Positions 60,233 through 64,000 of a stretch of DNA of 64,000 nucleotides are shown here, piece after piece (within the stretch, counting starts at the first letter, position 1; each line of letters starts with the position of its first letter). The notes under the pieces are model-generated. The model ran no database searches, had not been told where the DNA came from, and worked only from the letters and a program-made list of their open reading frames with translations. A program made the position numbers and the translations under genes. Source of the stretch: Flavobacterium panici (GTDB lineage: Bacteria; Bacteroidota; Bacteroidia; Flavobacteriales; Flavobacteriaceae); NCBI RefSeq assembly GCF_903819335.1, contig NZ_CAIJDE010000023.1, positions 1 to 64,000 of the forward strand. The letters run 5' to 3'.

Positions 60233-60939
60233 AAATTCAGTTTTGTAAAATTCCAGTTCAGTGTATTAAAAAGAACCAATTCGTTTTTTAAAACAGGTAA
60301 TTCTAAAATTAATTTAAGCGTTTCGTGCGCCATCATATTTCCAATAATTCCGGGTAAAGTCCCCAAAACACCATTTAAATCACAATTCGGAACATCTTTC
60401 GGACCAGGCATTTCTGGGAACAAATCCCTAAGATTTTTACTTCCGTTGTGATTAAAAACTGCAATTTGCCCTTCAAATTTTAAGATGCTTCCGTAAACTA
60501 AAGTTTTATTTAATTCAACACATGTGTCGTTTACTAAATAGCGTGTTGTAAAATTATCTGAACCATCCACAATAATATCATATTGCTGTATAATTTTTGA
60601 GGCATTTTGAGAAGTTAGTTTTTCCTGAATGGCCTCGGCTTTAATTAACGGATTCAGTTTTGAAACTACATCTTTTGCCACAATTGCTTTAAATTGCCCA
60701 ATTTCATTTTCGGTATATAAAATCTGCCTGTGCAGATTGTGAATTTCGATTGTGTCAAAATCCATGATTCCAATAAAACCAACTCCCGCAGTTGCAATAT
60801 ATTGTAAAATCGGACAGCCTAAACCACCTGCGCCAATTACTAAAACTCTAGCTTTTTTTAGTTTTTCCTGACCTTCATCGCCAATTTCTGGCAGAATAGT
60901 TTGTCTGTTGTAACGGAGGAATTCTTGTATAATGCTCAC
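60229..60939 (-). CDS. thiF: ThiF/HesA/MoeB family adenylyltransferase
   Basis: 236 aa E1-like enzyme that adenylates the C-terminal glycine of a sulfur-carrier protein (ThiS). ATP motif is GAGGLG (36-41); RYNRQ near the N-terminus and DGSDNFTTRYLVND are typical. The two zinc-binding CxxC pairs of MoeB/ThiF are absent; only Cys42, one in NDTC and Cys in PNC remain. The PNC one may be the ThiS-acceptor. GTG start at 60939. Last gene of the thi operon, 91 bases after thiH, which contain a tandem repeat. Confidence 0.85.
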   Translation of the reverse strand: MSIIQEFLRYNRQTILPEIGDEGQEKLKKARVLVIGAGGLGCPILQYIATAGVGFIGIMDFDTIEIHNLHRQILYTENEIGQFKAIVAKDVVSKLNPLIKAEAIQEKLTSQNASKIIQQYDIIVDGSDNFTTRYLVNDTCVELNKTLVYGSILKFEGQIAVFNHNGSKNLRDLFPEMPGPKDVPNCDLNGVLGTLPGIIGNMMAHETLKLILELPVLKNELVLFNTLNWNFTKLNF

Positions 60940-60950
60940 TTTAAATTTTA

Positions 60951-61004
60951 GATTTTAGATTGTTGATTTTAGATTGTTGATTTTGATTGTTGATTTTAGA
61001 TTGG
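60951..61004. repeat. 14-base tandem repeat between thiH and thiF
   Basis: GATTTTAGATTGTT at 60951 and 60965, then two shorter variants (13 bases each) to 61004. AT-rich, non-coding, in the intercistronic space of the thi operon. Confidence 0.7.
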
Positions 61005-61030
61005 AATTTGGGATTTTAATATTGGGATTT

Positions 61031-62143
61031 TTAACAAAAACTTTTGCTCCAGTCCTTCCAAACGGGTTCATAGCCTGCATCTTTTATGATTTTTGAAATC
61101 TCTTCTGCAGAACGTTCATCGCTGATTTCGAATTGTTCTAAAGATTGCGGATCAACCACATAACCACCAGGATTTGTTTTTGAACCTGCGCTCATACTTG
61201 TAACGCCAATTGGGATTATATTGTTCCTGAATTTTTCATTTTCTCTGGTTGAAATCGAAATTTCTAAATCTTCATTCCACAAACGATAAGCGCAGATTAA
61301 TTGTGTCAAATCTTTATCGTCCATAATAAAATTGGGTTCAATAATTCCTTCGGCGGGACGGAGGCGAGGGAATGAAACCGAATATTTCGTCTGCCAATAT
61401 TTTTTTTGAAGATAATCTAAATGCAAAGCGTTGAAAAAACTATCTGTTCTCCAGTCTTCTAAGCCTAGTAAAACGCCTAAACCAATTTTATGAATTCCCG
61501 CAGTTCCAATTCTGTCCGGAGTTTCAAGCCTATAATCAAAATTTGATTTCTTCCCTTTGGTATGGTACTTTTTGTAAACTTCCTGATGATAGGTTTCCTG
61601 ATAAACCAAAACCGAGTATACTCCGGCGCTATGTAAACGTTCATAATCTTCGGTAGAAAGCGGCTGAACTTCAACAGAAATAATCGAAAATTCTTCCCGA
61701 ATTAAAGCAATTGCATTGAGGAAATAATTGATATTGACGGTATAATTTGCTTCCCCTGTAACCAATAAAACATGATCAAAACCTGTGTTTTTTAAGGCTT
61801 CAACTTCGAGTTTTATTTCAGCATCAGAAAGTGTTTTTCGTTTGATTTTATTGTCTAAACTAAAACCGCAATACGTACAGATATTTTGGCATTCGTTGCT
61901 TAAATATAACGGCGCATACATTTGAATCGTTTTCCCGAAACGTTTTTTGGTGATTTCATGGCATTTTTGTGCCATTTCTTCTAAATAATTTTGAGCAATA
62001 GGAGAGATTAGAATCAAAAAATCATCGAGATTGAGTTTGGTTTTTGCCAAAGTTCGTTCGACATCTTTTGATGTAGTTTGGTATATTTTCGATTGAATAG
62101 TATCCCAATTATATTGCTCAAAAATTGATTTGAATGTGTTCAT
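61031..62143 (-). CDS. thiH: 2-iminoacetate synthase ThiH
   Basis: Radical-SAM enzyme that cleaves tyrosine to give dehydroglycine for the thiazole ring, 370 aa. The iron-sulfur motif CQNICTYC supplies Cys85, Cys89 and Cys92. The barrel motif LLVTGEANYTVNI and SFPRLRPAEG are recognisable. It is oxygen-sensitive and typical of organisms lacking ThiO. Located downstream of thiG after a hairpin-containing gap. Confidence 0.95.
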   Translation of the reverse strand: MNTFKSIFEQYNWDTIQSKIYQTTSKDVERTLAKTKLNLDDFLILISPIAQNYLEEMAQKCHEITKKRFGKTIQMYAPLYLSNECQNICTYCGFSLDNKIKRKTLSDAEIKLEVEALKNTGFDHVLLVTGEANYTVNINYFLNAIALIREEFSIISVEVQPLSTEDYERLHSAGVYSVLVYQETYHQEVYKKYHTKGKKSNFDYRLETPDRIGTAGIHKIGLGVLLGLEDWRTDSFFNALHLDYLQKKYWQTKYSVSFPRLRPAEGIIEPNFIMDDKDLTQLICAYRLWNEDLEISISTRENEKFRNNIIPIGVTSMSAGSKTNPGGYVVDPQSLEQFEISDERSAEEISKIIKDAGYEPVWKDWSKSFC

Positions 62144-62159
62144 TTTTTATTTTGTTTTT

Positions 62160-62276
62160 TAACGCAAAGTGCACTAAGAATACGCAAAGTTCACTAAGCT
62201 TTGAGTTCTTATTATTAATAATAAAGTTCACAAAGCTTAGTGAACTTTGCGAAAAAACTTTGAGAACTTTGCGTTA
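62160..62276. repeat. Nested inverted repeat between thiG and thiH
   Basis: Perfect 21-base arms (CGCAAAGTTCACTAAGCTTTG at 62183-62203 and its complement at 62231-62251, shown minus last base in any partial quote) and outer arms TAACGCAAAGT/ACTTTGCGTTA. The only long gap in the thi operon; may act as an attenuator or processing site. Confidence 0.75.
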
Positions 62277-62281
62277 GAAAA

Positions 62282-63058
62282 TTACTCATAAAGAAAAGAA
62301 GTTAAAGGACTAGAAGCCACAGCATAATTTTGTTGATTGGCTACTTTTGCTTCAAAGGCTTTTCTTCCTGCTATTACTGCTTCTTTGAAAGCTTCGGCCA
62401 TTAATTTTGGATTTCCGGCAACGGCAATTGCGGTATTAACCAAAACAGCATCGGCACCAATTTCCATTGCTTTTGCAGCGTCAGACGGAGCGCCGATTCC
62501 GGCGTCTACTATTACGGGAACGTTACTTTGTTCAATTATAATTTCTAGAAAATCAATGGTTTTTAAACCTTTATTACTTCCAATTGGAGAACCTAACGGC
62601 ATTACCGCAGTTGTTCCGGCACTTTCTAAATGTTTACACAAAACAGGATCGGCATGAATGTAAGGCAGAACAAAAAAACCAAGTTTAGCCAATTCTTCCG
62701 TAGCCTTTAAAGTTTCAATAGGATCTGGCATTAAATACTTTGGATCCGGATGAATTTCCAGTTTTATCCAATTTGTTTCTAATGCTTCACGAGCCAGTTG
62801 AGCAGCAAAAATGGCTTCTTTTGCATTTCTTGCCCCAGAAGTATTCGGCAGTAAATTGATATTTGGATGTTTTAAATGCGAAAGAATAGCATCGGTTTCA
62901 GTTTCTAAATCAATGCGTTTTAAAGCAACGGTTACCAATTCACTTTCTGAAGCTAAAATCGCTTCTTCCATTTCTTTGTTAGAACCAAATTTCCCTGTTC
63001 CTAAAAACAAACGGGATTTGAAGCTTTTGTCTCCAATATTAAACAATGACGTTTGCAT
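62282..63058 (-). CDS. thiG: Thiazole synthase ThiG
   Basis: Forms the thiazole phosphate ring from deoxyxylulose-5-phosphate, dehydroglycine and ThiS-thiocarboxylate, 258 aa. Family motifs: [72 protein letters not shown] (shown partly here) and VLVNTAIA. The start overlaps the end of thiE by 20 bases, so they are translationally linked. Confidence 0.96.
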   Translation of the reverse strand: MQTSLFNIGDKSFKSRLFLGTGKFGSNKEMEEAILASESELVTVALKRIDLETETDAILSHLKHPNINLLPNTSGARNAKEAIFAAQLAREALETNWIKLEIHPDPKYLMPDPIETLKATEELAKLGFFVLPYIHADPVLCKHLESAGTTAVMPLGSPIGSNKGLKTIDFLEIIIEQSNVPVIVDAGIGAPSDAAKAMEIGADAVLVNTAIAVAGNPKLMAEAFKEAVIAGRKAFEAKVANQQNYAVASSPLTSFLYE

Positions 63059-63677
63059 ATAATTTTTCCTTTAATTGTTTAATTAGTATTTTTTTCTCTG
63101 CACTTTCTGTAATGATTCCAGAAACGGCAATTCCGTGAATTCCGGTTTCCATTAATGGACTCACATCTTTTAATTTAATGCCGCCAATAGCATAAACAGG
63201 AATCTCGATTTTATCTTTTTTCATTTTTTGGAGAATCTCGAAATATCCAGATAATCCTAAAATCGGACTTAGTTTTTCTTTTGTAATCGTAAATCGAAAA
63301 GGGCCTAAACCAATATAATCGCAGCCATTTTTGACATGATTTTGAATGTGTTCAAAAGTATTAGCCGTTCCACCAATAATTTTTGTTGCTCCTAAAATGG
63401 CTCTCGCTTCATCGATTTTCATATCGGTTAACCCTAAATGAACCCCGTCTGCAGCAATCTGCTCAGCAAGGTGCAGATCATCATTTATAATAAAATTAGC
63501 CAGATACTCTTCGCACAAAGGTTTTACCTTCTCTGCTAAAGCAAATGTTTCTTTGCTGGTTTGATTTTTAAAACGCATTTGTACCCATTTACAGCCGGCA
63601 TCCAGAGCATGATGAATATTGTACAATTGTTCTTTGATGGTTTCGCCTTGTGAAATGTATTGCAATTTGTTATACAT
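63039..63677 (-). CDS. thiE: Thiamine phosphate synthase ThiE
   Basis: Joins hydroxymethylpyrimidine pyrophosphate and thiazole phosphate, 212 aa. Signatures: [48 protein letters not shown] and VYAIGGI. The start is the ATG at 63677, which overlaps the thiD stop (ATGTATAA). An in-frame TTG four codons earlier was rejected. Normal length for the family. Confidence 0.93.
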   Translation of the reverse strand: MYNKLQYISQGETIKEQLYNIHHALDAGCKWVQMRFKNQTSKETFALAEKVKPLCEEYLANFIINDDLHLAEQIAADGVHLGLTDMKIDEARAILGATKIIGGTANTFEHIQNHVKNGCDYIGLGPFRFTITKEKLSPILGLSGYFEILQKMKKDKIEIPVYAIGGIKLKDVSPLMETGIHGIAVSGIITESAEKKILIKQLKEKLYANVIV

Positions 63678-64000
63678 AATGATATCCAATTAATGTTGAA
63701 CTTGAACTCAGGTAATTTTCGATATATATTTTAGCATTTTTGCAGGCTTCTGTTATATTTTGATTTAAAGCCAAATTGGAAGCAATTGCAGAAGAAAGCA
63801 CGCAGCCGGAACCGTGTTTTTCAAAGCATTTTTTATTAGTTGGAAGCAAATCCAAAACTTCATTTTTAAGAAATAAAAGATCGGTTCCTATTGCTGATTC
63901 GTTATGTCCGCCTTTCAATAAAATATTGGTTGTAATTTCATTTTGCGGCCGAAGATTCTTTGAAATAAATCCCGGAAATAAAATCTCAATTTCATTATAA
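63670..64000 (-). CDS. thiD: Hydroxymethylpyrimidine (phosphate) kinase ThiD, 5' part outside the window
   Basis: C-terminal 109 residues of a ribokinase-fold kinase that phosphorylates HMP and HMP-P. The frame is open to the window edge. Recognisable: LLKGGHNES, KHGSGCVLSSAIASNLA (the GTGC-type anion hole and catalytic base region, here GSGC) and ACKNAKIYIENYL. Partial only because the window ends. Same operon as thiE (8-base overlap). Confidence 0.88.
   Translation of the reverse strand, partial: YNEIEILFPGFISKNLRPQNEITTNILLKGGHNESAIGTDLLFLKNEVLDLLPTNKKCFEKHGSGCVLSSAIASNLALNQNITEACKNAKIYIENYLSSSSTLIGYHYV

Noticed and set aside
62337-62657. 106-aa frame opposite thiG
   Set aside because: Complete overlap with a certain gene on the other strand; no motif.
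1-64000. Search for tRNA, rRNA, transposases and phage genes
   Set aside because: No cloverleaf-like intergenic sequence, ribosomal sequence or transposase motif was noticed. Reading by eye can miss a tRNA, so tRNAscan-SE would be decisive.

Overview
The window looks like chromosomal DNA of a Flavobacterium-type Bacteroidota. The base composition is AT-rich. Promoters fit the Bacteroidota TAnnTTTG form. There are gliding/type IX secretion genes (porU, porV, gldJ), SusC/SusD pairs, many SPII lipoproteins and intergenic palindromes. No rRNA, tRNA, CRISPR array, phage or transposase gene was seen.

Layout. 1-5.5 kb: M1 aminopeptidase lipoprotein, PDH E1-alpha/E2 operon, cytidine deaminase. 5.5-14 kb: porU-porV operon divergent from gldJ, then murF. 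13.9-34.8 kb: a polysaccharide utilisation locus (PUL). It has a divergently encoded one-piece sensor/LuxR regulator, SusC, SusD, a surface glycan-binding lipoprotein, four GH30 enzymes, GH5-CBM6, GH16, an EEP-family hydrolase and GH3. The enzyme set points to beta-1,6/beta-1,3-glucan, for example fungal cell wall glucan or laminarin. 34.8-36.5 kb: small ORF with an inverted duplication, Nudix-like regulator, MmcQ/YjbR protein.

36.5-39.9 kb: a DNA alkylation repair island. It contains AlkB, a free Ada-type metal-binding domain, another 2OG-Fe(II) oxygenase and an AraC-MGMT fusion, interleaved with paired palindromic repeats; an SMR pump follows. 40-43.6 kb: small envelope or unknown proteins, including an HExxH membrane protein paired with a zinc-ribbon/TPR protein. 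43.8-48 kb: ahcY, phosphopantetheinyl transferase, and a truncated-haemoglobin operon downstream of a Crp/Fnr gene with an Fnr-like box between them. 48-54.4 kb: GGGP synthase, PnuC-type transporter, a NadR-like kinase/DUF4301 fusion, arfB, and a TPP-riboswitch-controlled TonB receptor. 54.4-60.2 kb: housekeeping genes (greA, HIT, histidine kinase, flavin reductase, DUF3127, aat, MOSC). 60.2-64 kb: the 3' part of a thiamine operon, thiD-thiE-thiG-thiH-thiF, cut by the window edge inside thiD.

Two themes connect distant genes. Thiamine is made by the thi operon and probably imported through the riboswitch-controlled receptor. Beta-glucan is bound and cut at the surface by the PUL, whose likely regulator sits upstream. 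The most interesting non-standard points are the split Ada system, the kinase/DUF4301 fusion with a nucleotidyltransferase-like signature, the riboswitch with a start-codon hairpin, and upstream direct repeats at the PUL promoter.
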